DNA of 64,000 bases from an uncultured Methanobrevibacter sp. (GTDB lineage: Archaea; Methanobacteriota; Methanobacteria; Methanobacteriales; Methanobacteriaceae): NCBI RefSeq assembly GCF_902769175.1, contig NZ_CACXNW010000024.1, forward strand, positions 1-64,000, in the 5' to 3' direction. The notes beneath the pieces were generated by a model. That model was not told the DNA's origin, did not search any database, and was given only the letters and a program-made list of their open reading frames with translations. Positions within the stretch are counted from its first letter, which is position 1; every line of letters starts with the position of its first letter. This document shows positions 36,801 to 44,920 of this stretch, in pieces. A program made the translations under genes and the position numbers.

Positions 36801-38130
36801 TGTCGAATTTTTCCGGATTGTCCAAAAAGCCGGTTATGTTAGAGCCTGCACTGGTCCAATATCTTATCATGATATTCAATTGTTCCGCATTACCTGCAGG
36901 ACAATAGATAGGAATTACATTGTACCCCTTTGCTTCTAAGGAATCAGTGATCTTATTCACCAAATCCAATTGCTGTGATTGAATATACATATTACTTTCC
37001 AAAATACCAATAGTTCGGTTATTGGATTGGTTGAAGAAAGTTTCAATATATTCATCTAATGAATACCACCTATCCCTAAAGATACCTGATGCCTGCACTC
37101 CAGTGAAATTAGGCTCCTCATATTGACAATCATGCCCTAAAAAGTTAAGAATATATAAAAGCTCATTTTTTAGATTGCCTTTGTCATTAATATCCTTATA
37201 CAACACTAAATTATTAAAGACATCTCCAAAAGAACTGCCATGATTTTCGATATAATCAAAAACCTCTTCAAAATTAGTTCCTCTTTTTGTGTTTTGATAA
37301 TAGTCCACTAAAACATCATTAGAGAAACTTGAAAATATCTTTTCATAATTAATTGTACAATTCCTAATTAGATTTAATGAGCTGGAACCAGAGTTAATGT
37401 TTCCAGTAGGAGATTCCAGCAAGAGGAATAGTTTTTTATCTGATAATGTAGGATATTTTCCAATTATGCTTGTTAATACAGCATCAACATTGGAACTAAC
37501 CCATTGCCCGATAAATGCATCACAAGATGCTAAAAGATCATAAATTTCCTCTTCAGACATGGCATTTATCTGATTTCCACTTCTAATGCTTATCTTAACA
37601 TTAGAAAAACTGGAATTATCCAATATTTCACATGAAACAGCATCAAAAAGGTTGTTACCAGTATTATCGCTTATTATAAAAATATTGAAAGTGTTTTCGT
37701 CCTTTAGAACATTTGAAGACTCAATGAGATTCAAATCAGCATTGACCACAGTATCATCGATAGATCCCAAATCAATAGAATTCAAAACACTATCACTGCC
37801 AGACCCTCTCTCTATTGAGTTTAAACCATCATTACTTAATTCATCATTAGATAATCGATTATCTATATTTTCAGAAACTAAATATGGATTGTTTTCAGAA
37901 ATATCCTCATTATTTCTATCTGAACCTATATCTTCCACAAAATAATTAGAATCACTGATATGATCATCAATAGAAAAGTCTATAGAATTATATATAGAAC
38001 CATCTGAAGAACCATCACTAATGGACCTAACAGTATCCTGATGATAACTACCAATAGTCAAATCATTACCGTCATCCAACATAGCATCACTGCTAGCTGA
38101 GACACCTTGAGGAACAATTAGAATCAGCAA
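33841..38130 (-). CDS. CobN/HmuS-like magnesium-chelatase-family large subunit, secreted (N-terminal part of split gene)
   Basis: A 1,429-residue CobN-family protein. VGRHATHEWLPGKE (about residue 843) and GLGEAIQAKRRGFAVLI (about 875) are the family hallmarks. The first 150 residues are a Ser/Asp/Asn-rich linker. The true start is probably the ATG ending at 38165: one extra A in the T6 run (plus strand) at 38147-38152 gives MKFNKKIFLVFLLLILIVPQ, a full signal peptide. With the 33844 frame the whole protein would be about 1,777 residues, secreted and anchored. Family members insert cobalt into corrins or, as HmuS, remove iron from haem. The neighbours DUF2162-TolQ-DUF2149 point to the HmuS type. 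Confidence 0.88.
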   Translation of the reverse strand: MLILIVPQGVSASSDAMLDDGNDLTIGSYHQDTVRSISDGSSDGSIYNSIDFSIDDHISDSNYFVEDIGSDRNNEDISENNPYLVSENIDNRLSNDELSNDGLNSIERGSGSDSVLNSIDLGSIDDTVVNADLNLIESSNVLKDENTFNIFIISDNTGNNLFDAVSCEILDNSSFSNVKISIRSGNQINAMSEEEIYDLLASCDAFIGQWVSSNVDAVLTSIIGKYPTLSDKKLFLLLESPTGNINSGSSSLNLIRNCTINYEKIFSSFSNDVLVDYYQNTKRGTNFEEVFDYIENHGSSFGDVFNNLVLYKDINDKGNLKNELLYILNFLGHDCQYEEPNFTGVQASGIFRDRWYSLDEYIETFFNQSNNRTIGILESNMYIQSQQLDLVNKITDSLEAKGYNVIPIYCPAGNAEQLNIMIRYWTSAGSNITGFLDNPEKFDINVDAIISMVAYGVGGENFTNATHFFEDADVPVFRAVHSEYITNSQWELSPIGLSTTKSDKWWHVTIAESQGIFDATFIGGADSYISNKTGANINTFVPQIENINLLVDRVDAWVDLQYTPNIDKMISIVYYNYPPGKQNIGASYLDAITSVYNMLLTLKEEGYNLTDLPNNVSELEDMMITCGINVANWAPGEVEKLANHSGVALLPVDEYMVWFNSLDDIVKLQVSEGPVAYIGEMVKKAVLINFTLEVDSMLSQWYSEIKALLPENQSYAATQVLDKIVNALKMYGNTSSSSYYDEFLAYYAEFKSLNVSGLNGWGEAPGNIMLVNRDGVDYFVIPGLTFGNVFIGPEPQRGWEADIENLYHCTAVAPTHQYLAAYYYMQTRHSNAMVFVGRHATHEWLPGKEVLLSYNDYGSIVVGKVPQVYFYITDGLGEAIQAKRRGFAVLISHLDSPKSFTHLYGNLTELANLLERYDNNRNSDNFDANLDSNLSKEIKKLIIDNNYHLTLCMSEKEINDSDMSVLSPKLTAFLKDTQNTLYPLGLHAIGQKWTDDDLANTVSIISSHDFEFNGEKTNLLNQLSQYYYGYNYSNISPLKREFILNKSADICKALIYWDVETVSATLGIDSPEFLASLTISKNYIDLYNVCVDDELDSMISALNGRYIHVNIGGESVTVPQVLPTGSNMFQDQSSELPTQDAWNYAKTLTLLTLADLNDTTEKIIIGIWCVETARDDGALVSTVLYLLGMKPVWHDSSSAGYDEEGIPTGKKVEDIPNVIALEDLTRPEGWAKKRIDVTVITSGLFRDLYSSQARLIDNAFRLTLARSYNTIVKNQTLMNGPYGSQINESIRSIMRSISFKGLSNESLDDNYVAKHWLEDCIYYLSLGYNSTTAGEYAITRIFAPPNGDYGAGISKLVSMSWTWNDTDELSEFYIGRMGNMYSKYYWGDTNPVVFMRALSDTDHIIVSRNTNQYGVLDNDDFFDYWEVSL

Positions 38131-38165
38131 TAGAAATACTAAAAATATTTTTTATTAAATTTCAT

Positions 38166-38535
38166 ATAAAGTCTCCAAACATGAATAAGAAAAATTATTT
38201 AAAACTAGTATTTAACTAAATATTATACTAATTTCAATAATTACTTAGACATTATTTTAATATGTAAAATATAAGTAATATATATTTGCATTAAGTATTA
38301 CTTTTTTTAGTAAAACTCGTTAAAAAGTAATAACTTTTAAAAAAAATTAGTTATATTGCATGATTAGAAGAAAAAAGATAGCAAATATGAACAAGTAGAT
38401 ACTGGACTAAAAATTAAAATTAATAAAAAAAGAACAAATCACACCATAAAAACGATGAACTTAAAAAAAAAAAATAAAAAATAAAGAATAGGTTAAATGG
38501 ATTTGAACCCACTTAACTATCCTTGTCTAAAATTT
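38166..38535. promoter_or_regulatory. Upstream region of the chelatase with inverted AAGTAATA motif
   Basis: AAGTATTACTTTTT (38293-38306) faces AAAAAGTAATAACTT (38322-38336), an inverted pair with one extra base. A TATA-like AATATATATT lies near 38275-38285 for the minus-strand chelatase gene. The same AAAAAGTAATAA core recurs before the adhesin at 42819. Beyond 38345 lies A-rich sequence and the hairpin that ends the adhesin transcript. Confidence 0.5.
38484..38523 (-). terminator. Terminator hairpin of the DUF3344 adhesin
   Basis: On the minus strand AGGATAGTTAAGTGG pairs with CCATTTAACCTATTCT around a loop of about eight bases and is followed by a long U-rich run (38461-38484). The loop GTTCAAAT looks like a tRNA T-loop but no tRNA can be folded. 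Confidence 0.6.
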
Positions 38536-41520
38536 CTATTTAATTACAACTTTTCCTTTTTTAGTGATCTTATTAAAGGTGCTGTCTCCTGCGAATTTTA
38601 CGGTAACTTTGTAAGTTTTCTTTTTAGATAACTTAACTTTTACTTTTGCAATTCCTTTTGCATTGGTTTTTGCAGTGTATTTTTTACCGTTTACAGTAAA
38701 GACTAACTTTTTACCTTTAATCGCTTTCTTGTTTGTTGCCTTAAGTGTAGCATACAAGTATTTGGTTTTTTTGCTTGCCTTATATGTTTTCTTGGTTACA
38801 GTCAATTTGACTTTTTGTGGATTGACTTTAACTTTTGTTACTACAAAGCTTCCGTTGTATTTATCATCACCGAGGAATGAAATCACAACAGGGTAAGTTC
38901 CTTTTTTGCTGAATGCAATTTTTACGGTTGCGACACCGTTAGCATTGGTTGTGCGTTTATATATATTGCCGTTTAAGGAAATCATCCCTTGTTTATTTGC
39001 TAAAACATTACCCTTACTGTCTTTTAAAGTAATGGAGAAGTTTTTACCTGCATTCTTACCATTGATTTTAGTGTTGACAGTTGTGGTTGTCATAGCTTTA
39101 GCTACAATATTTGTTGCTACTTTAACGACAGAAGAGCTTCCATTGGTATTAATGGATCCTCCTTGTGGAATGTTTATTCCAGAACCATCATTCAATCCTG
39201 CAATTTCAAAGTCAAATGTTTTTGCACCGTCCACTACATTATTGTCATTGATGTCAATTGGGTTGGAAGGAGCAAGAACTCCTCTTTCTGATTCAAGCTC
39301 GAATAATGTAATGGAACTAGCGACTACATTGTCATTTGCTTTAGCAACAGTGTTGTTTGCAATTTCAATAGCAGGGTTAACGATGGAGAGATCATCAGTG
39401 CCATTGGTTGCAATTGCCTTAATGAGCACATCACCATTGTTTGCTACAAAGTTAATTCCGCTGATACTTACATTATTTACACCAGCAGCAATGCTGAATA
39501 CAGGGTTTCCATCACCAGCAGTGAAAATGAATGCATTATCACCTACAATGCTAATGTCTTTGTTGATATTTATACCTGAAACATTCGCATATACACTATT
39601 TAAGTTTAATACTCCACCAATAGGAGTTTCATCTATAAGTTTTTGAAGATCACTTGCTTTTGGAATTGGAGCTTCAACTACAATGAATTGTTGTAATGCT
39701 AAAATAGTGGAACCGGTTGCAACAAATGAAACAGCGTTAGAACCTTTAAGTGAATCTTTCAAATCAATCACATAATCGCTTACTGAATTAGATGATCCGG
39801 ACCATACATTTTCATAAATCTTATCGTTTACAATAAGGTTACCTTCACCAGCTTGAGCACTAGCAGCAAATACATGCAAATCAGCACCAAGAATATCCTC
39901 AACCAAAACAGCACCAAGAACATTATTGCTTGCAACAATTCTTCCTAAGAAATTATTAGCATTAGACAACAAGTCAGCACCATTATACATATAAACGGTT
40001 TTAATTGTGTCTGATTCAGGCACATTGTAAAGTGTAACTAAAGTACTTGGATAAACAGCAGTCTTGTTAATCTCTTTTACCAATACGAAAGTGTTTTCAC
40101 CTTTTTGCAATAAGCTGGAAACATCATAGACTACAAGACCATAACCATACTTACCATAAGTACCCATATTAGACTGATCCCTATAGGAAGCAACAGGACT
40201 AATCTCTACACCATTAAAGGTAGTTGTCCAAACAGGAATGGTGCCATTTGTCTTGTCCCAATTATAAGCAACATAAACAAAACCATTTACGAAGCTAGCA
40301 TCACCCGGAACATCAAGAGTCCAAACATCAGTACGGCCACTGGAACCGGCAGCACAATATGTGGAATCATCCTTAGTATCAATTATCACATCCCCATTAA
40401 CAGTGATATTATCAAATGAAACAATAGACTCAGCAGGATAAGCCAAATCCTTACCCAAATTACCATTATACCACAAAGTAGGAGTGAGGGTAGATTCAGA
40501 AATGACCTTTCCATTACCATCAGAAATGACAATGGTGTAATTGACTTTAGTAGTGCTTATGCCATTGACAGTGTCAGCAGTGACAGGCCTAATGGTCTCA
40601 TCACGTAAATAGAAAGTGCCACTTGCACCAACATCAAGCTCAATTTCAGTGCTATTCACTTTAACGCCATCAGCATACAAGTCAATGACATAAGTGGATC
40701 TAATTACACCATCATTGGTAACATTAACTTGAATAACATTGTCAGTACCAGCAAATACCGCACCATTATATTCGGAACCGATTTTAGCACTTGCAGAAGG
40801 AACATTATACTCAACTACAATGAATTGCTCTAACGCTAAAATAGTGGAACCGGTTGCAACAAATGAAACTGGAATAGTAGTTTCAGGACCTAAGCCAAAG
40901 CCAACCTTGTTAACACTATTAGAACTGCCAGACCATACATTCTCATAACTGCCTCCCTTTACAATAACATTACCTTCACCAGCTTGAGCACTAGCAGCAA
41001 AGACATACAAGGTAGCATCAATAACATTCTCAAATGAATCAATAGTTAAAACATTGTTGCTCGCAACAACTCTACCAAGGAAATTGTTAGCATTAGACAA
41101 CAAGTCAGCGCCATTGTACATGTAAATTGTCTTTTCAGTAGAGAATTTGCTTACATTGTAAAACGCTACAAGAGTGCTTGGATAAACAGCAGTCTTGTTA
41201 AACTCTTTTTCCAATACAAAAGTGTTTTCACCTTTTTTCAATAAGCCGGAAACATCATAAAGGATAAGTCCATATCCATACTTACCGTAAGTACCCATAT
41301 TGGATTGATCCCTATAGGTAGCTACAGGAGTAACCGCAACACCATTAAAGGTAGAGGTGAAAGGAGGGACAGTCTGACCAGTCTTATCCCAATTGTAACA
41401 TACGTAAATAAATCCGTTAACAAACTGAGCATCATCAGGGACATCAAGAGTCCAAACATCAGTACGATTAGTAGCAGTAGCACCCATATAAGTAGAATCA
41501 CCCTGAGTATCAATTATCAC
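38536..41520 (-). CDS. Adhesin-like protein, DUF3344 and Ig-like domains (C-terminal part, cut off by a stop codon)
   Basis: A 994-residue open frame continuing the 42819 gene in the same frame after a TAA at 41569-41571. Two DUF3344 beta domains (each with RTDVWTLDVP, FVNGF and a YRDQSNMGTYGKYGYGL block) repeat with a period of about 377 codons and are almost identical at DNA level. A beta-helix segment (about residues 625-790) and two Ig-like domains rich in Lys (VNGKKYTAKTNAKGIAKVKV) follow. No membrane anchor. The nominal start at 41520 has no ribosome site, so the piece is unlikely to be translated alone. Role: cell-surface adhesion, by family. Confidence 0.82.
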   Translation of the reverse strand: MIIDTQGDSTYMGATATNRTDVWTLDVPDDAQFVNGFIYVCYNWDKTGQTVPPFTSTFNGVAVTPVATYRDQSNMGTYGKYGYGLILYDVSGLLKKGENTFVLEKEFNKTAVYPSTLVAFYNVSKFSTEKTIYMYNGADLLSNANNFLGRVVASNNVLTIDSFENVIDATLYVFAASAQAGEGNVIVKGGSYENVWSGSSNSVNKVGFGLGPETTIPVSFVATGSTILALEQFIVVEYNVPSASAKIGSEYNGAVFAGTDNVIQVNVTNDGVIRSTYVIDLYADGVKVNSTEIELDVGASGTFYLRDETIRPVTADTVNGISTTKVNYTIVISDGNGKVISESTLTPTLWYNGNLGKDLAYPAESIVSFDNITVNGDVIIDTKDDSTYCAAGSSGRTDVWTLDVPGDASFVNGFVYVAYNWDKTNGTIPVWTTTFNGVEISPVASYRDQSNMGTYGKYGYGLVVYDVSSLLQKGENTFVLVKEINKTAVYPSTLVTLYNVPESDTIKTVYMYNGADLLSNANNFLGRIVASNNVLGAVLVEDILGADLHVFAASAQAGEGNLIVNDKIYENVWSGSSNSVSDYVIDLKDSLKGSNAVSFVATGSTILALQQFIVVEAPIPKASDLQKLIDETPIGGVLNLNSVYANVSGININKDISIVGDNAFIFTAGDGNPVFSIAAGVNNVSISGINFVANNGDVLIKAIATNGTDDLSIVNPAIEIANNTVAKANDNVVASSITLFELESERGVLAPSNPIDINDNNVVDGAKTFDFEIAGLNDGSGINIPQGGSINTNGSSSVVKVATNIVAKAMTTTTVNTKINGKNAGKNFSITLKDSKGNVLANKQGMISLNGNIYKRTTNANGVATVKIAFSKKGTYPVVISFLGDDKYNGSFVVTKVKVNPQKVKLTVTKKTYKASKKTKYLYATLKATNKKAIKGKKLVFTVNGKKYTAKTNAKGIAKVKVKLSKKKTYKVTVKFAGDSTFNKITKKGKVVIK

Positions 41521-41568
41521 ATCACCATTAACAGTGATATTATCAAATGAAACAATAGACTCAGCAGG

Positions 41569-42819
41569 TTAAGCCAAATCCTTACCCAAATTACCATTAT
41601 ACCACAAAGTAGGAGTGATAGTGGATTGATTTAAAATTTCTCCAGTATCCTTATCTGATACAATTACAGTATAATTTACTTTAGTAGTGCTTACGCCATT
41701 TACAGTGTCAGCAGTGACAGGTCTAATGAGATCATCAATTAAATAAGTGCTGGAACTTAAACCTTCATCCAATTGAATTTCAGTGCTATCCACTTTAACG
41801 CCGTCAACATAGAAATCTACTATATAGACTGTATCAGATTCTCCCTTATTGGTTAAATTAAGCTGTAAAACATTATTGGTACCAGCAAATACAGCACCAT
41901 CATATTCAGAACCTAATTTAACGCTTACTGCAGGGGTATGTTTAGTAACGGTCAATACTGATAATGTGTTTCTAAATGAAAATGCCCCTTCACCTGGAGC
42001 ATACACCAAAGTATTGGTAGCATTGGTGAATTTATCTAAAACATCCCATTGATGATATTTGAAGTAATAGACTCCTTCATCATAAGCAGTAGATTCCTCT
42101 AATTCCTTACCATTAAAAGAATAAAGACCATCAATGCTTGAAAGTGCGAAATTATCCAATGTAGCTTTAGAAATTTCACAGCTTATTGTTCCGACATCAA
42201 AAGTAGCCTTGGATGTGTCTGTAGAATCACCTTTAATCCAAGATGAGCCAGAGTTAACCCAATAGCAAATCTTATCACTATCACCATCATTATATGCAAA
42301 TACCAAACCAATCAATTTGATTTTGTTGTAGTATTCATTTCCTTCAAGAGCTCCAGTGTTAACATTGAATGTAACTTTGCCGCTAACACCTTGAAACTTT
42401 TCAGTAAGATTATAAGTCATATAATAATCAGCATAACATTTAGTGGTATGGTTGTTGATAGTGTATACAGTACCATCTTGGCTGCCTTGAGTGGAAACAA
42501 GCATTTCATTTGCAATTTGTTCTGTCTCTCCATTGGAGGTCACACTAACGTTGGCTTCAGATCCATATACTGTATTTGAAGACCCCGCAGTATAGCAATC
42601 GACAAACAGCCCTGCATACTGCACATTTTGGACATCCTCTGGAATATCATAACTTAATTCTCCATTTTCAGCTCCTGGATTAGAGTAGGCTACATCCACT
42701 CCTCCTGAAACTTCACCTTCTTGAACTGTATCTAAATCATCTGCAGAAGCAGCCCCCATAGACACTACAAGACACAGAAGAATTAAACTCGCAAATATAA
42801 ATTTATATTCACTTCTCAT
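41569..42819 (-). CDS. Adhesin-like protein, signal peptide and first DUF3344 domain (N-terminal part)
   Basis: A 416-residue frame starting MRSEYKFIFASLILLCLVVS, a signal peptide cut near residue 26, after GGAAGG. A DUF3344-type domain and a CARDB-like region (VKLGSEYDGAVFAGTNNVLQ) follow. It ends TPTLWYNGNLGKDLA-stop. The internal repeat 1,131 bases downstream has TAT (Tyr) where this copy has TAA, so one base change in a codon has cut a protein of about 1,426 residues. If translated, the short form would be a secreted, unanchored fragment. Confidence 0.85.
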   Translation of the reverse strand: MRSEYKFIFASLILLCLVVSMGAASADDLDTVQEGEVSGGVDVAYSNPGAENGELSYDIPEDVQNVQYAGLFVDCYTAGSSNTVYGSEANVSVTSNGETEQIANEMLVSTQGSQDGTVYTINNHTTKCYADYYMTYNLTEKFQGVSGKVTFNVNTGALEGNEYYNKIKLIGLVFAYNDGDSDKICYWVNSGSSWIKGDSTDTSKATFDVGTISCEISKATLDNFALSSIDGLYSFNGKELEESTAYDEGVYYFKYHQWDVLDKFTNATNTLVYAPGEGAFSFRNTLSVLTVTKHTPAVSVKLGSEYDGAVFAGTNNVLQLNLTNKGESDTVYIVDFYVDGVKVDSTEIQLDEGLSSSTYLIDDLIRPVTADTVNGVSTTKVNYTVIVSDKDTGEILNQSTITPTLWYNGNLGKDLA

Positions 42820-43245
42820 AATTCAACCTTCCTTTTTCTAAAAATAATTTTAATAATCTAAAAAATAGACCGAATTAAATGGAATAAACAAAATTCAAAA
42901 TAATGAATAAATCATAAATCATTTACTAAAAAAATCATTGATTTTTAGAGCAATGATAAATAATTTACAAAAAAGATTTAAATCAGCCTATTATCAATTA
43001 TCATATATAATATAGTAGTAATACTTATTTAAAGATTATTTTATTACTAAAATTGAAAAATAAAGCCAAAAAGTAATAATTTTTTAAAAAAATAATACTA
43101 TTTTACTTATTTTTGGAAAAAAGTAATAAAAATAGCTTAAAAAGTTTTAAAAAATTGTAAAAAAGTATTATTAATTACAAAATGTAATAATAATTAATAA
43201 AAGTAATTTTAAAATTTTATAAAAAAAATAAAAAAAGAAGAAAGA
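42820..43245. promoter_or_regulatory. Spacer upstream of the DUF3344 adhesin with repeated AAAAAGTAATAA
   Basis: A 426-base A/T-rich gap. AAAAAGTAATAA occurs at 43068-43079 and 43118-43129, with relatives GTAGTAATACTTA near 43014 and AAAAGTATTATTAATTAC near 43162. A TATA-like ATATATAATATA near 43003-43014 could serve the adhesin gene, giving a leader of about 160 bases. No ORF is seen. Confidence 0.5.
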
Positions 43246-43596
43246 TTAATTAGTCTTATTCTGAACCATAATCAGCTTACCCGTAGATGGATCCTTATAG
43301 ACCTTTCCCATCTCGGTATAGCCTTGACCGGTTTGATTACTTGTATCAGGAGTTTCATTTAATATTTGTCCTTCCTGAACTTCAGTCACTTCCTGATTCA
43401 TAGCATCCATAACCTGTTCCTTCTGTTCAGGAGTTAAGTTTTCATTAAATAAAACGCTTTGCATATTCCAAGCAAGCACTAGAAATACAAGCAAACCTAC
43501 AGCTATAACCAACATTGCATCTACAAGGTTGGTAGTTCCTGCCATAGGGTCTTCTTCCTCGCTTTCAAAACGTTTATTGCATCTGCGACGAGCCAT
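43246..43596 (-). CDS. DUF2149 protein, second copy
   Basis: A 116-residue paralogue of the protein at 30814, sharing EEDPMAGTTNLVDAMLVIAV, LLVFLVLAWNMQSVLF and the C-terminal GQGYTEMGKVYKDPSTGKLI. One membrane span with the same buried aspartate. It follows the second TolQ-like gene by 216 bases, a wider gap than in the first operon, with its own palindrome in between. There is no CobN or DUF2162 gene beside this pair; its neighbours are adhesins. Which surface protein it energises is unknown. Confidence 0.86.
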   Translation of the reverse strand: MARRRCNKRFESEEEDPMAGTTNLVDAMLVIAVGLLVFLVLAWNMQSVLFNENLTPEQKEQVMDAMNQEVTEVQEGQILNETPDTSNQTGQGYTEMGKVYKDPSTGKLIMVQNKTN

Positions 43597-43669
43597 AAAT
43601 AATCACCAAAATGAATAGTTACATTAACTTTTTAACCATATGAATTCTAATCTATTGTAAATTTTTTCA

Positions 43670-43684
43670 TGTATACAGTATACA
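43670..43684. promoter_or_regulatory. Perfect 15-bp palindrome between the second TolQ and DUF2149 genes
   Basis: TGTATACAGTATACA is a perfect palindrome around one base. The half-site TTGTATAC recurs at 43784-43791, just downstream of the TolQ-like gene. A dimeric regulator site is likely; the regulator is unknown. Confidence 0.55.
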
Positions 43685-43812
43685 ATGAAAAATCTAATTT
43701 TTCAAATATGCCCAATTAAATAAGCATTTTGAAAATTTCCAATATAATTTTTTTAAGAAATTTTTTATGAAAATTTAAATTTATTGTATACTTTTTCCAT
43801 CACCTTAAGTGA

Positions 43813-44544
43813 CTATTTCAATCTTTGATCTCTTCTGTCAATATTGTCTAAAATTGCATCCATCAATGCATCAAGGTTTGCTAAATATTCACCAAACCAT
43901 CTACGTCTCAACTTGGAGGCAACATAGGTTGCTGCACCAGATCCAATACCTAAAATGGTAGTGTTGAACGCAACGGTAATCGCACTTGCAAGAGCGGTGA
44001 CATCACCGGTACCTAATGCTGCAAGACCAGGACCCATAGGAATCAATGTACCCATAAGCCCAAGGGTAGGACCAATTTTAGTAACAATGTCTGTCTTTTG
44101 AAGTTTTTGAGTTACCTTATCCTCTTCATTATCAATCAATCTACGTGCCAAGGTTTCTCTAGATTTTTTGCTTAGATGTTCAGAGTCAGCAAGCTCTAAC
44201 AAAACACTCTTTTGAGATGTTTGAATATCTGCATTATTGACAATATTTTTAATATCGTCAGAAGACTCTGCATCATAAATGTCGTAAATCATTTCCTTGA
44301 TTAATTTAACTGGTACTTTCTTACGAGAGAAGTATTCTGATAATAGCTTCCCTAAAGTAAATACAGCGTACACTAAAATTACCAATAAAATAATGATTAC
44401 AGGTATCTGTAAACCTTGAGTAATGGCAGACATTGAAGTATCCAGAAATTGGCTAGTCCAATTCATACCTGAAGATACTGACAATCCTCCACCAGATTGA
44501 TACATAGCTTCATTAGCAAAAATTATAATAGTATTTATAGCCAT
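43813..44544 (-). CDS. MotA/TolQ/ExbB proton channel family protein, second copy
   Basis: A 243-residue paralogue of the protein at 31180. The C-terminal half is almost the same (VTKIGPTLGLMGTLIPMGPG, then AFNTTILGIGSGAATYVASK), while the N-terminus has about 25 extra residues, part of them outside the membrane. Three spans. GGTGAT precedes the ATG ending at 44544. It lies downstream of the CxDG adhesin, 376 bases away across A/T-rich sequence, so it probably has its own promoter. Confidence 0.9.
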   Translation of the reverse strand: MAINTIIIFANEAMYQSGGGLSVSSGMNWTSQFLDTSMSAITQGLQIPVIIILLVILVYAVFTLGKLLSEYFSRKKVPVKLIKEMIYDIYDAESSDDIKNIVNNADIQTSQKSVLLELADSEHLSKKSRETLARRLIDNEEDKVTQKLQKTDIVTKIGPTLGLMGTLIPMGPGLAALGTGDVTALASAITVAFNTTILGIGSGAATYVASKLRRRWFGEYLANLDALMDAILDNIDRRDQRLK

Positions 44545-44559
44545 TAAATCACCGAATAA

Positions 44560-44831
44560 AATAAAATGATTAAATAATAATTTAAAAATCTAATAAGAAT
44601 CTAATAAAGATCCAATAAAGATTTAATAAATATTTAATAAAAATTTAAAAAAATTTATTTGAAATTTACTAAAAATTTACTAAAACTTTATTTAAAATAC
44701 AACAAATCTATTAAATCAAATAAATTCAATAAATCTATTAAATACAATGAATACAATAAATCTATTAAATCCAAATTCAATAAATTCAATAAATCTAAAA
44801 AGATTTATAATGTAATAAAAATTTTGAATAT
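44560..44831. other. Low-complexity spacer with AAATCTATTAAAT repeats
   Basis: Short A/T words such as AAATCTATTAAAT and AATAAATTCAATAAATC are repeated many times between 44680 and 44810. An apparent ORF on the plus strand here is only Asn/Lys/Ile low complexity. I see no gene. Confidence 0.6.
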
Positions 44832-44873
44832 AAATAAAAAATAATTAATCAATTGAAAAGATCAATTGATTAA
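44832..44873 (-). terminator. Terminator of the CxDG adhesin
   Basis: TTAATCAATTGA (44845-44856) and TCAATTGATTAA (44862-44873) form a perfect 12-base stem with a 5-base loop. On the minus strand it starts 47 bases after the adhesin stop and is followed by a U-rich run. Confidence 0.75.
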
Positions 44874-44920
44874 ATCTAATTAAACAAACTATTTTTTCCA
44901 AATGTAGATATCAAACAAAC

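Noticed and set aside
33855-38152. Phase variation of the chelatase through homopolymer slippage
   Set aside because: The tracts are only 3 G and 6 A long, too short for frequent slippage; sequencing indels are simpler.
38485-38523. tRNA-like GGTTCAAATCC loop after the DUF3344 adhesin
   Set aside because: A T arm with five good pairs cannot be made and no acceptor, D or anticodon arm is present; it is better explained as a terminator hairpin.
38906-39646. Long plus-strand ORF opposite the DUF3344 adhesin
   Set aside because: It is the antisense shadow of a repetitive coding region with biased codons; the minus strand has the recognisable domains. The same applies to 57810-58292 and 61352-61837.
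44659-44844. 61-residue plus-strand ORF
   Set aside because: Only Asn/Lys/Ile/Ser low complexity from short A/T repeats.
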